Origin: Microbacterium dextranolyticum
GTDB lineage: Bacteria > Actinomycetota > Actinomycetes > Actinomycetales > Microbacteriaceae
Direction of reading: 5' to 3'
Length of the DNA stretch: 64,000 nt
NCBI RefSeq assembly: GCF_016907295.1
Contig: NZ_JAFBBR010000001.1
Location: 2,232,001-2,296,000, forward strand
This document shows, piece after piece, positions 55,619-64,000 of the stretch; the stretch's first letter is position 1, and each line of letters begins with the position of its first letter. The position numbers and the translations under genes were made by a program. The notes under the pieces were generated by a model. The model had not been told where the DNA came from. It saw only the letters and a list, made by a program, of their open reading frames with translations, and did no database searches.

Positions 55619-56407
55619 CTAGCCAGCGAGGCGCTGGCGCAAGTCGTTGATTCGGGAGGAGACGGTGCCGTCGATGACGTCGTCACCGATCTCCACGCGC
55701 ATACCGCCGAGGACCTTCGGGTCGACGACGACGTTCACCGCCACGTCGGCGCCGTAGCGGGCGCTCAGCGCCGTCGCCAGACGCTCCCGCTGCGTGGCAT
55801 CCAGGTCCGCGGCGACGCGGACGGTGGCGACCTTCTTGCCGCGCTGGTCGGCGACCAGTCGCAGAGCACGGTTCAGAAGGGCGCGGACACGCCGTTCACG
55901 CGGCTGCTGCACGAGCTGCGCCGCGATGAGGGTGGTGGCCTCGCCGGCGCGACCGTTCAGCAGCTTCTCGACGAGCACCCCCTTGGCCGAGGCGTCGCCC
56001 AACCGGCTGCCCAGTGCGAGCTCCAGTTCGGGGTTCGCGGCGACGGTGCGAGCGACCTGGAACAGCTCGCCTTCGACGTCTGTTCCCGGTGCCCCCAGCG
56101 CCGCTGCACGGATTGCCAGCTCCTCGATGCCCGAGATGAGGTCCTCCGTGGAGGACCAGCGCTCGGACACCGCCGTGACCAGCAGCTGCACCGTGACGGG
56201 GGCGAACCCGGCGAACACGGCGCGGGCGACCTGCGCTCGCGCCGCGGCGGGTGCACCCCACGCGGAGAGCGCGCCGCTCAGCTGCGCCGAGTCGGCGATC
56301 TCGCGCGCGGCTGCGAACAGCTCGCGGGCGATCGAGAGATCGCTCACGCTCGCCGCCGACAGCTCCGCCGTGGTCGTCGCCAGTGCCTGAGTGGTCGCGC
56401 TTCCCAT
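55619..56407 (-). CDS. atpH: ATP synthase delta subunit
   Basis: Peripheral-stalk subunit joining F1 to b (262 aa). It is longer than the ~180-residue E. coli delta, with an extended N-terminal region typical of actinobacteria. The C-terminal KVATVRVAADLDATQRERL and VNVVVDPKVLGGMRVEIGD core is conserved. Its ATG overlaps the atpF stop (TAATG). Confidence 0.94.
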   Translation of the reverse strand: MGSATTQALATTTAELSAASVSDLSIARELFAAAREIADSAQLSGALSAWGAPAAARAQVARAVFAGFAPVTVQLLVTAVSERWSSTEDLISGIEELAIRAAALGAPGTDVEGELFQVARTVAANPELELALGSRLGDASAKGVLVEKLLNGRAGEATTLIAAQLVQQPRERRVRALLNRALRLVADQRGKKVATVRVAADLDATQRERLATALSARYGADVAVNVVVDPKVLGGMRVEIGDDVIDGTVSSRINDLRQRLAG

Positions 56408-56949
56408 TACTTCGCCTTCTCGAGGTCGGCGAGGAAGCGGTCCACGACGCCCTTCGCCTTGGCGTCGTCGGAGAGCGACTCGCCGATCACACCGCCGGCC
56501 AGGTCGAGGGCGAGCGTGCCGACCTCGCTGCGCAGCGACACGAGCGCCGACTGGCGCTCCGCCTCGATCTGCGTCTGCGCGGCAGCGGTCACACGTGCGG
56601 CTTCGGTCGATGCGGCATCCTTCGCCTCGGCGACGATCTTCTTGCCGTCCTCACGGGCGGCATCGCGGATCTCGCCGGCCTCCTTGCGGGCCGCCGACAG
56701 CTGCGCCGTGTACTCCTCGAGCGCGGCCTCGGCCTTGCGCTGGGCCTCGTCGGCCTTCGCGATGTTGCCCTCGATGGCGGCGGCGCGCTTGTCGAGCAGC
56801 ACCTTCATCTTGGGAAGGGCGACCTTCCAGACGACGATCAAGATGACGATGAAGCAGACACCCGACCAGATGATGTCGTACCACGCGGGGATGAGCGGGT
56901 TGTGCGCCTCGCCCTCTTCCGCGGCATACGTGACAAGAGCGTTCAGCAT
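56407..56949 (-). CDS. atpF: ATP synthase subunit b
   Basis: Membrane-anchored peripheral stalk (180 aa): one N-terminal helix (IWSGVCFIVILIVVWKVALPKM), then a long charged coiled coil (KADEAQRKAEAALEEYTAQ onward). It is translationally coupled to atpH. Confidence 0.95.
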   Translation of the reverse strand: MLNALVTYAAEEGEAHNPLIPAWYDIIWSGVCFIVILIVVWKVALPKMKVLLDKRAAAIEGNIAKADEAQRKAEAALEEYTAQLSAARKEAGEIRDAAREDGKKIVAEAKDAASTEAARVTAAAQTQIEAERQSALVSLRSEVGTLALDLAGGVIGESLSDDAKAKGVVDRFLADLEKAK

Positions 56950-56979
56950 CCTGTCTCCTTAAGAACTGGTGGTGGCGAC

Positions 56980-58135
<1,156 letters not shown>

Positions 58136-58174
58136 TGCGCACGCGATTCGCGAGGCGCGATCGGGCGCAGAGAC

Positions 58175-58180
58175 AGCCTA
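58175..58180 (-). promoter_or_regulatory. Candidate -10 box of the atpB-C operon
   Basis: TAGGCT (minus strand) directly abutting the atpI-like stop codon, 39 nt upstream of the atpB GTG. It may be an internal promoter for the core ATP synthase genes. Confidence 0.45.
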
Positions 58181-58804
58181 TCAGTCTTGAGAGTGGCTCT
58201 CATCCGCAGGACGGGCGGCGGGCCGCCCCTCCCCCTTTTCTCCGGGTGTCGGGGTGTCGACCTCGTCATCGACACCATCGACGACCTGGGCGACGCGGGA
58301 CGAGTACCGCGCTTCGTCGACGACATCGGCCAGCGTCGGCAGCGACGTGTCGCCGACGTGCGGCACGCGCATCTTCAGCATGACGACGAGGTCGACGGCG
58401 AGCGAGGCCAGCACGCTCACGACGAGCGCCACGAAGAACACCGTCCCGTTCAGCCATGCCGCTCCTCGCAGGACGAGCAGCACGACGATGAACAGGGCGA
58501 ACTTGACGATCCATCCGCCCATCACGGAGCCGAAGAAGATCGGCACGTAGAGCGGGTCGCCGTACCAGCGGTTGGCGACGAGGATGGTCCCCGCCGTGAG
58601 TCCGAGGAACACCGCCGCGAGCAGTACCGCGATCAACGCACTCCAGAGCCCTGACGTCCCGGCCACCGCGAGTCCGATCAGGGCGCCGGCGATCGCGAGG
58701 GCGAGCGCGACGGCACCCGACCACAGGAGGGTGGTGCGCAGCAGTCGGTTGGAGGAGACCTCTCGGGGTGCCGACGGGGTCTTCTGTCCTGATGCCTCGG
58801 TCAT
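58181..58804 (-). CDS. AtpI-like membrane protein
   Basis: Four-helix membrane protein (207 aa), 45 nt upstream of atpB and in the place of atpI. It may assist c-ring assembly or magnesium handling, by analogy with AtpI. The helices run from LLWSGAVALALAIAGALIG to FFVALVVSVLASLAVDLVVM. A charged 55-residue C-terminal tail follows. The ATG overlaps the stop of the WecA-like gene (ATGA). Confidence 0.8.
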   Translation of the reverse strand: MTEASGQKTPSAPREVSSNRLLRTTLLWSGAVALALAIAGALIGLAVAGTSGLWSALIAVLLAAVFLGLTAGTILVANRWYGDPLYVPIFFGSVMGGWIVKFALFIVVLLVLRGAAWLNGTVFFVALVVSVLASLAVDLVVMLKMRVPHVGDTSLPTLADVVDEARYSSRVAQVVDGVDDEVDTPTPGEKGEGRPAARPADESHSQD

Positions 58805-60012
58805 GCGTTCCTCTGCGGATCGCCGACCGGCGCGCCGGTCGGATGGGTCGGGTCGATGGGCGGGGTCGGGGCGGCGCGTCGGCGCCGCCCTCCTCCGGAG
58901 GGCAGGGCGGTCACGACCACGCAGGCCGCGACGCCGACGAGCAGATAGACGATGCCCAGGCTGTAGTCGCCGGGCCAGTTCTGGGTGGTGCCGAGGTACA
59001 TCATGAGCACGCCGACCGAGACGACCGCCGTCCAGGCGTAGAAGACGAGCACGGCGTCGCGGTCGCTGTGCCCCATGTCGAGCATGCGGTGGTGCAGATG
59101 TTTGCGGTCGGGAGAGAACGGCGAGAGCCCCTTGCCCATACGGCGCACGACTGCCATACCGAAATCGAGCAGCGGCAGCAGCACGACGACGACGGGGAGC
59201 AGGATGGGGATGAACGCACCGAGGAGCTGCGAGCGGCCGAACACGTCGTTGTCGCCGAGCAGGCTCGTGGGCAGGTTGCCGGTGAAGACGATCGCCGCGG
59301 ATGCCATCAGCAGGCCGATCAGCAGAGCGCCGGAATCCCCCATGAAGAGCTTGGACGGGCTCCAGTTCAGCGGCAGGAAGCCGACGCACACGCCGATGAG
59401 GACGACGGCGATGAACGACGCGAGGCTCGAGTAGCTCGACGCACCCGTGTCGCGGGCGACCATGTAGGAGTACACGAAGAACACCGTGTTGGAGATGAGC
59501 GCGACGCCGGCGACGAGTCCGTCGAGACCGTCGATGAAGTTCACCGCGTTCATGACGATGACGATCGCGAGCACCGACAGCGCGAAACTCACCCAGCTGG
59601 ACACGACGATCAGGCCGCCGAGCGGGATCGCGAAGATCTGGATGCCTCCGAAGCCGACCACGATGCCGGCGGCGAGGAACTGCGCACCGAGCTTGATCAT
59701 CCAGTCGAGGTCCCACAGATCGTCGGCCACGCCGACGACGACGATGAGGGTGGCGGCCCCGAGGAGCGACCAGATGACCGCGGGCTCGCTCCAGAAGATC
59801 TGGAAATACGGGATGCGCGAGGACAGCGCGAAGGCCGCCAGCACGCCCAGATACATCGCCACGCCGCCGATCCGCGGCTTCGGCGTGCGGTGCACGTCGC
59901 GGTCGCGGATCTCCGGGTACAGCCGGTAGCGCAGACCGACGCGCCACACGATGGCGGTCAGCACGAGGGTCGCGACGGAGGTCAGGACGACCGTGAGGAC
60001 GTAGAACTTCAC
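58801..60012 (-). CDS. wecA: WecA/TagO-type undecaprenyl-phosphate sugar-1-P transferase
   Basis: Polytopic enzyme (403 aa) transferring GlcNAc-1-phosphate to a polyprenyl phosphate for cell-wall linkage units. It has the Asp-rich VADDLWDLDW, the signature NAVNFIDGLDGLVAG, MGDSGAL and the HLHHR motif on cytoplasmic loops between about ten helices. The GTG start overlaps the sua5 stop (GTGA). Confidence 0.92.
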   Translation of the reverse strand: MKFYVLTVVLTSVATLVLTAIVWRVGLRYRLYPEIRDRDVHRTPKPRIGGVAMYLGVLAAFALSSRIPYFQIFWSEPAVIWSLLGAATLIVVVGVADDLWDLDWMIKLGAQFLAAGIVVGFGGIQIFAIPLGGLIVVSSWVSFALSVLAIVIVMNAVNFIDGLDGLVAGVALISNTVFFVYSYMVARDTGASSYSSLASFIAVVLIGVCVGFLPLNWSPSKLFMGDSGALLIGLLMASAAIVFTGNLPTSLLGDNDVFGRSQLLGAFIPILLPVVVVLLPLLDFGMAVVRRMGKGLSPFSPDRKHLHHRMLDMGHSDRDAVLVFYAWTAVVSVGVLMMYLGTTQNWPGDYSLGIVYLLVGVAACVVVTALPSGGGRRRRAAPTPPIDPTHPTGAPVGDPQRNA

Positions 60013-60734
60013 GCGGGGCCGCCCGGCGGCACCGCGGTGTCGTCCCGGGCGGCGTCGGAGTCGTCGTCGGGGTCCGACTCCAGCAGGTCTCCGAGCACCT
60101 CCCGCAGCCGGGCGCGCGTGAGCGCGCCCTCGCGGAGCACACGGACGGGGCGTACGCTGCCGGCGACGAGGCCCGTCGCGTCGACGATGGTCGAGGCGCG
60201 ACCGGTGGACACCGGCCCCCCGTCGAGGTAGACCGACACCGAGTCTCCGAGCATCTCGACGGCTCCGTGGACGTCCAGCGCTGCCGGTCGCCCGGTCAGG
60301 TTCGCGCTCGAGACGGCGAGCGGTCCGCACTCCTCGAGCAGTTCCAGGGCGATGCGCTCGGCGGGCATCCGCACCGCGACGGTTCCCGCCGTGTCGCCGA
60401 GATCCCATGACAGAGAAGGCTGCGCGGGGAGCACGATCGTGAGTCCCCCGGGCCAGAACGCCTCGACGAGCCGTTCGACCGGCTCGGGCACCTCTGCGAC
60501 GAGCGCACGCATCGTGGCGACACCGGCGACGAGGACGGGCGGCGGCGACTGGCGGCTGCGGCCCTTGGCGGCGAGCAGACGGGCCACGGCGGGAGCGCTG
60601 AACGCATCGGCACCGACGCCGTAGACGGTGTCGGTGGGCAGGACGACCAGCTCGCCCCGACCGATCGCCTGACGTGCTTTGCGCATGCCGGGAAGCAGCT
60701 GCTCGGCATCGCGGCAGTCGAAGAGGTCATACAT
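60009..60734 (-). CDS. sua5: L-threonylcarbamoyladenylate synthase (Sua5/YwlC/TsaC)
   Basis: Makes the threonylcarbamoyl-AMP donor for t6A37 of tRNAs (241 aa). PTDTVYGVGADAF, LAAKGRSRQSPP and SSANLTG are all present. The C-terminal tail is acidic and too short for a full Sua5 domain, so this is the TsaC-like length with an extension. TAGACT (60744-60749, minus) lies 9 nt before the ATG. Confidence 0.92.
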   Translation of the reverse strand: MYDLFDCRDAEQLLPGMRKARQAIGRGELVVLPTDTVYGVGADAFSAPAVARLLAAKGRSRQSPPPVLVAGVATMRALVAEVPEPVERLVEAFWPGGLTIVLPAQPSLSWDLGDTAGTVAVRMPAERIALELLEECGPLAVSSANLTGRPAALDVHGAVEMLGDSVSVYLDGGPVSTGRASTIVDATGLVAGSVRPVRVLREGALTRARLREVLGDLLESDPDDDSDAARDDTAVPPGGPA

Positions 60735-60806
60735 AGCGCGTCCAGTCTACGGCGGGCGGCTGTGCGCCCGCGGGGCGATGCGCCTCGCCTGCGCGAGGCG
60801 GGCCGC

Positions 60807-61703
60807 TCAGGGGCGCAGCGCCGTCGTCGCCCGGTCGCGCGACGTGAGGTCGGGGTGGGTGGCGGCGGCCCGCCAGCCCGCTGCGGTGAACAGCTCGCGG
60901 ATGGCGGCGCCCTGCCACTCACCGTGCTCGATCACGATGAGGCCGCCCGGGCGCAGCAGCCGCAGCCCGACGTCGGAGAGGATGCGGACGACATCCAAGC
61001 CGTCCTCACCGCCGTACAGGGCCGACGGCGGATCCCAGAAACGCACCTCGGGATCGCGCGGGATCGCCGCGTCGGGAACGTAGGGCGGATTCGACACGAG
61101 CACGTCGACGCGGCCGTCGAGGTCGGGAAAAGCGGATGCCAGATCGATGAACGCCAGCCGCGCGGCGGGCGCCAGAGCGGCGAAGTTCTCCTTGGCCCAG
61201 AGGAATGCGGGGACGGCGTTCTCCGCCGCGTGGACGCGCGCGTTCGGCACTTCCGTCGCCATCGCGAGCGCCAGGGCACCCGACCCGGTGCCGAGGTCGA
61301 CGGCGATCGGCGCAGGCTCGGCGGTGGCACGGAGCGCGTCGATGGCGAGCTGAGCGACCATCTCGGTCTCGGGGCGCGGCACGAACACGCCGGGGCCCAC
61401 TCGCAGTTCCAGATGCCGGAAGGGCGCGAGCCCGGTGAGATGCTGCAGCGGCTCGCGCGCGGCGCGGCGCTCGATCAGGCTCTCGAACTCGTCCAGGTCG
61501 CCCTCGAACGCACCGCCGCGCAGAGAGATCGCGGCCAGTTCGCCCCGGGAACGGCGGGACACGTGGGCGGCGAGGAGCTCGGCATCGACCTCGGGGGTCG
61601 GATCCCCTGCGGCGGCGAGGACGGATGCCGCCGTCCGCAGCACGTCCGAAAGAAGAGGATCTGCGGGGGCGGACGGGAGAGCGGGTTCGTGCGACGTGGA
61701 CAT
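60807..61703 (-). CDS. prmC: Release-factor glutamine methyltransferase
   Basis: SAM-dependent enzyme (298 aa) methylating the GGQ Gln of RF1 and RF2. It has the SAM site VDLGTGSGALALA and the catalytic SNPPYVP motif. The ATG at 61703 was chosen; TAGTCT (61714-61719, minus) lies 10 nt upstream. prfA, its usual upstream partner, is absent; cysK lies divergently instead. Confidence 0.94.
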   Translation of the reverse strand: MSTSHEPALPSAPADPLLSDVLRTAASVLAAAGDPTPEVDAELLAAHVSRRSRGELAAISLRGGAFEGDLDEFESLIERRAAREPLQHLTGLAPFRHLELRVGPGVFVPRPETEMVAQLAIDALRATAEPAPIAVDLGTGSGALALAMATEVPNARVHAAENAVPAFLWAKENFAALAPAARLAFIDLASAFPDLDGRVDVLVSNPPYVPDAAIPRDPEVRFWDPPSALYGGEDGLDVVRILSDVGLRLLRPGGLIVIEHGEWQGAAIRELFTAAGWRAAATHPDLTSRDRATTALRP

Positions 61704-61741
61704 GAGTGGTTCCAGACTACCGACGCGGGAGCGGGCGGCTC

Positions 61742-61758
61742 TGTGACGATTCGTCACA
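61742..61758. promoter_or_regulatory. Dyad in the prmC-cysK intergenic region
   Basis: TGTGACGATTCGTCACA is a perfect 17-bp dyad just upstream of the expected cysK -35 region and 22 bp from the prmC -10. It looks like TGTGA-N7-TCACA, one base longer than the CRP/GlxR spacing, so the binding protein is uncertain. Confidence 0.5.
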
Positions 61759-61784
61759 TTCAGCGCTCACATCGCCTCGCCGCA

Positions 61785-61790
61785 TAGGCT
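61785..61790 (+). promoter_or_regulatory. -10 box of cysK
   Basis: TAGGCT with a leader of about 30 nt and a GAAAGG ribosome site before the ATG at 61827; a leadered example using the same hexamer as the leaderless genes. Confidence 0.5.
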
Positions 61791-61826
61791 CGTCACTGAA
61801 TCCGAGAGCCCCACGAAAGGTACTCC

Positions 61827-62777
61827 ATGTCCGGCATCCATCCCGACATCACCAGCGCATTCGGCAACACTCCCCTCGTGCGGCTCAACCGCATCGCCGA
61901 GGGCCTGCCGGGCACGATCCTCGCCAAGCTGGAGTTCTACAACCCCGCGTCCTCCGTCAAAGACCGCCTGGGCATCGCCATCGTCGACGCCGCCGAGGCC
62001 TCGGGCGAGCTGAAGCCCGGTGGCACCATCGTCGAGGGCACGAGCGGCAACACCGGCATCGCGCTCGCCATGGTCGGCGCGGCGCGCGGCTACAAGGTGA
62101 TCCTCACGATGCCCGCCTCGATGTCGATCGAGCGTCGTCTCCTTCTGAAGGCGTACGGCGCCGAGCTCGTGCTCACCGAGCCCGCTCTCGGCATGAAGGG
62201 CGCGGTCGCCAAGGCCGAGGAGATCGCCGCCGAGACCCCCGGCGCGATCCTCGCGAAGCAGTTCGCCAACGAGGCGAACGTCGCGATCCACCGCACGACC
62301 ACGGCGGAGGAGATCCTTCGCGACACCGAGGGCGAGATCGGCTACTTCGTGGCCGGTATCGGCACGGGCGGCACCATCTCGGGCGTCGGCCAGGTCCTCA
62401 AGGAGCGCGTGCCCGAGGCGAAGATCGTCGCCGTCGAGCCCGCCGACTCCCCGCTGCTGACCAAGGGCACCCCCGGTCCGCACAAGATCCAGGGCATCGG
62501 TCCGAACTTCATCCCGCCGATCCTCGACCAGGGCGTCATCGACGAGGTCGTCGACGTCGAGTTCGACGACGCGATCCGGGTCGCCCGCGAGGTCGCGACG
62601 ACCGAGGGCATCCTCGTCGGCATCTCTTCCGGCGCGGCCATCTGGGCGGCGCTCCAGGTCGCCGCGCGGCCCGAGGCCGAGGGCAAGAACATCGTGGTGA
62701 TCATCCCCTCGTTCGGCGAGCGGTACCTCTCCACCGCCCTCTACGAGCACCTGCGCGACGAACCCGCAGGAATCTGA
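61827..62777 (+). CDS. cysK: Cysteine synthase A
   Basis: PLP-dependent O-acetylserine sulfhydrylase (316 aa) making cysteine from O-acetylserine and sulfide. The PLP lysine is in NPASSVKDR, the substrate loop is GTSGNTG, and the phosphate loop is GTGGTISG. It is paired with cysE 100 nt downstream, which supplies its substrate. Confidence 0.96.
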   Translation: MSGIHPDITSAFGNTPLVRLNRIAEGLPGTILAKLEFYNPASSVKDRLGIAIVDAAEASGELKPGGTIVEGTSGNTGIALAMVGAARGYKVILTMPASMSIERRLLLKAYGAELVLTEPALGMKGAVAKAEEIAAETPGAILAKQFANEANVAIHRTTTAEEILRDTEGEIGYFVAGIGTGGTISGVGQVLKERVPEAKIVAVEPADSPLLTKGTPGPHKIQGIGPNFIPPILDQGVIDEVVDVEFDDAIRVAREVATTEGILVGISSGAAIWAALQVAARPEAEGKNIVVIIPSFGERYLSTALYEHLRDEPAGI

Positions 62778-62877
62778 CGCGCGGGTTCCGTATCATCGGC
62801 CGCGGGCATCGGCATCCGTCGACGCCCGCGGCCGTGCCCGTGCCGGGTGCGCCCCGCTCCAGATCGAGAGGACCCCA

Positions 62878-63468
62878 GTGACGCGCGAGTCTCCCCGTTT
62901 CGGCTTCCTCGCCCGCATGCGTGAAGACGTCACCGCAGCGCGGCTGCGCGATCCCGCGGCACGCAGCAGCGCGGAGATCGCGGTGCTGTACTCCGGCCTG
63001 CACGCCATCTGGTCCTACCGGATCGCGCACGCGCTGTGGAGTCGGGGGCTGCGCTTTCCCGCTCGCGCCCTGTCTCAGTTCACGCGCTGGCTCACCGGCG
63101 TCGAGATCCATCCCGGCGCCGTGATCGGACGCCGCTTCTTCATCGATCACGGGATGGGCGTCGTGATCGGCGAGACCGCCGAGATCGGCGACGACGTCAT
63201 GCTCTACCACGGCGTCACCCTCGGCGGACGTACCCGCGAGGGCGGCAAGCGCCATCCCACGCTCGGCGACGGCGTCGCCGTCGGGGCGGGCGCGAAGATC
63301 CTCGGCCCGATCACGATCGGCGCGGGATCAGCGGTCGGCGCGAACGCCGTCGTCACCCGGGATGCGCCGGAGGACTCGATCATGGTGGGCGTCCCCGCCA
63401 AGGTGCGCTCGCGCCGGTCGGGAGAGGACACCCGGGCGCTTCTCACGACGCCCGAGTACTACATCTGA
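62878..63468 (+). CDS. cysE: Serine O-acetyltransferase
   Basis: Left-handed beta-helix acetyltransferase (196 aa) making O-acetylserine from serine and acetyl-CoA. It has the catalytic [18 protein letters not shown] with its active-site His, GVTLGG, and hexapeptide repeats through [24 protein letters not shown]. It is the short form, lacking the long N-terminal helical domain of E. coli CysE. The GTG start follows AGAGGACC. Its 3' end overlaps the convergent TetR gene by 10 nt. Confidence 0.95.
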   Translation: MTRESPRFGFLARMREDVTAARLRDPAARSSAEIAVLYSGLHAIWSYRIAHALWSRGLRFPARALSQFTRWLTGVEIHPGAVIGRRFFIDHGMGVVIGETAEIGDDVMLYHGVTLGGRTREGGKRHPTLGDGVAVGAGAKILGPITIGAGSAVGANAVVTRDAPEDSIMVGVPAKVRSRRSGEDTRALLTTPEYYI

Positions 63469-64000
63469 GGAGCGCGCAGCCCGTCCTCGACCACGGCGGC
63501 GACCGTTCTCCACGAACCGTCGGGAAGCGGCGCATCCATCGTCAGCACGACGGCGGCGCACAGGGCCCGGAAGGCGTCGACGTCGATGCCGGGGCGCAGC
63601 AGGCCGCGCGAGGTGTCGCGCGCGATCAGCTCCTCCAGATCGCTGCGGTGCGCCCGCATCGCGTCGTGCACGAGTGACGCCTCGCCTCGGGGCGCGGCAG
63701 CCAGGGCGAAGCGCAGCGTGGCATCGGCGGCGGCGCGATCGACATAACGATGCAGGAGCGCGACGACGTCACCGTCGGGTGTGGGATCCGCGACCAGAGC
63801 GGCGGTGACCTCGCCGAACGCCTGCAGGGTCCGCGCACCGATGGCATCCAGCAGCGCCGGCTTGTCGGGAAAATGGCGGTACAGGGTTCCGACCCCGACG
63901 CCGACCGCCTGTGCGATCTCCTCCATCGACGCGGCGGGCCCGGACGTCGACAGCACGGATGCCGCGTGCTCCAGAATCCGTTCGCGATTGCGTCGTGCGT
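63459..64000 (-). CDS. TetR-family regulator (5' end outside the window)
   Basis: DNA-binding repressor, truncated by the window edge. The visible frame runs from [13 protein letters not shown] through the recognition helix [14 protein letters not shown], typical of the TetR N-terminus. The C-terminal ligand domain (TetR_C_33-like, ~120 residues) is complete to LRAPQM. Only the first ~10 codons should be missing. The target is probably a gene beyond the window. Confidence 0.85.
   Translation of the reverse strand, partial: ARRNRERILEHAASVLSTSGPAASMEEIAQAVGVGVGTLYRHFPDKPALLDAIGARTLQAFGEVTAALVADPTPDGDVVALLHRYVDRAAADATLRFALAAAPRGEASLVHDAMRAHRSDLEELIARDTSRGLLRPGIDVDAFRALCAAVVLTMDAPLPDGSWRTVAAVVEDGLRAPQM

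Overview
This window is high-GC (about 70% by eye), densely packed chromosome from an actinobacterium. It is most likely Microbacteriaceae and probably Microbacterium. The evidence is the codon use, the gene orders dxr-rseP-ispG-proS-nusA-ylxR-infB-rbfA-truB-ribF and prmC-sua5-wecA-atpI-atpBEFHAGDC, the short actinobacterial RNB exoribonuclease, and the many leaderless start codons sitting 6-7 nt after a TANNNT -10 box. I see no rRNA, tRNA, insertion sequence, prophage or CRISPR array. No gene-free stretch exceeds 300 bases.

Layout. 63-7529: SNF2 helicase, copper P-type ATPase copA with a coupled leader ORF and a CsoR-type operator, divergent deoC, then ribF and two small membrane proteins behind truB. 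7526-14625: truB, mutY, a flavodoxin, rbfA, infB, ylxR and nusA. 14756-20633: acetate/succinate-type transporter, a PNPOx-fold protein, a LOG-family protein, a secreted GH5-CBM2 cellulase and proS. 20818-30264: isocitrate lyase, an RNB exonuclease, a GntR regulator with ACC deaminase, a lipoprotein, and treS-mak (trehalose/maltose-1-phosphate). 30304-36620: ispG, a trp attenuator with fused anthranilate synthase, the site-2 protease rseP, and a YcnI copper-associated pair. 36797-43217: pyruvate formate-lyase pflB with its activase, dxr, an FKBP lipoprotein and plsC. 43244-51183: OsmC, asparaginase, an orphan EccC/FtsK-type ATPase with a PP2C phosphatase and small membrane proteins, and yaaA. 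51277-60734: the complete F1Fo ATP synthase operon with an AtpI-like gene, a WecA-type transferase and Sua5. 60807-64000: prmC, cysK, cysE and a truncated TetR gene.

The strand pattern is informative. The isoprenoid and translation core genes (dxr, rseP, ispG, proS, nusA, ylxR, infB, rbfA, truB, ribF) all lie on the minus strand in their ancestral order. Most of the metabolic genes between them lie on the plus strand. This looks like a conserved ladder into whose gaps accessory genes were inserted.

The regulatory signals most worth checking are these: two copies of an element made of four GAGAAACC/GGTTTCTC sites at exact 19-nt spacing, each starting about 12 nt after a stop codon; the CsoR-type operator and leader ORF of copA; a ribosome-mediated trp attenuator whose leader peptide has tandem Trp codons; two TGGT-N3-ACCA dyads at pflB; and a GntR-type dyad over the gntR-acdS promoter.
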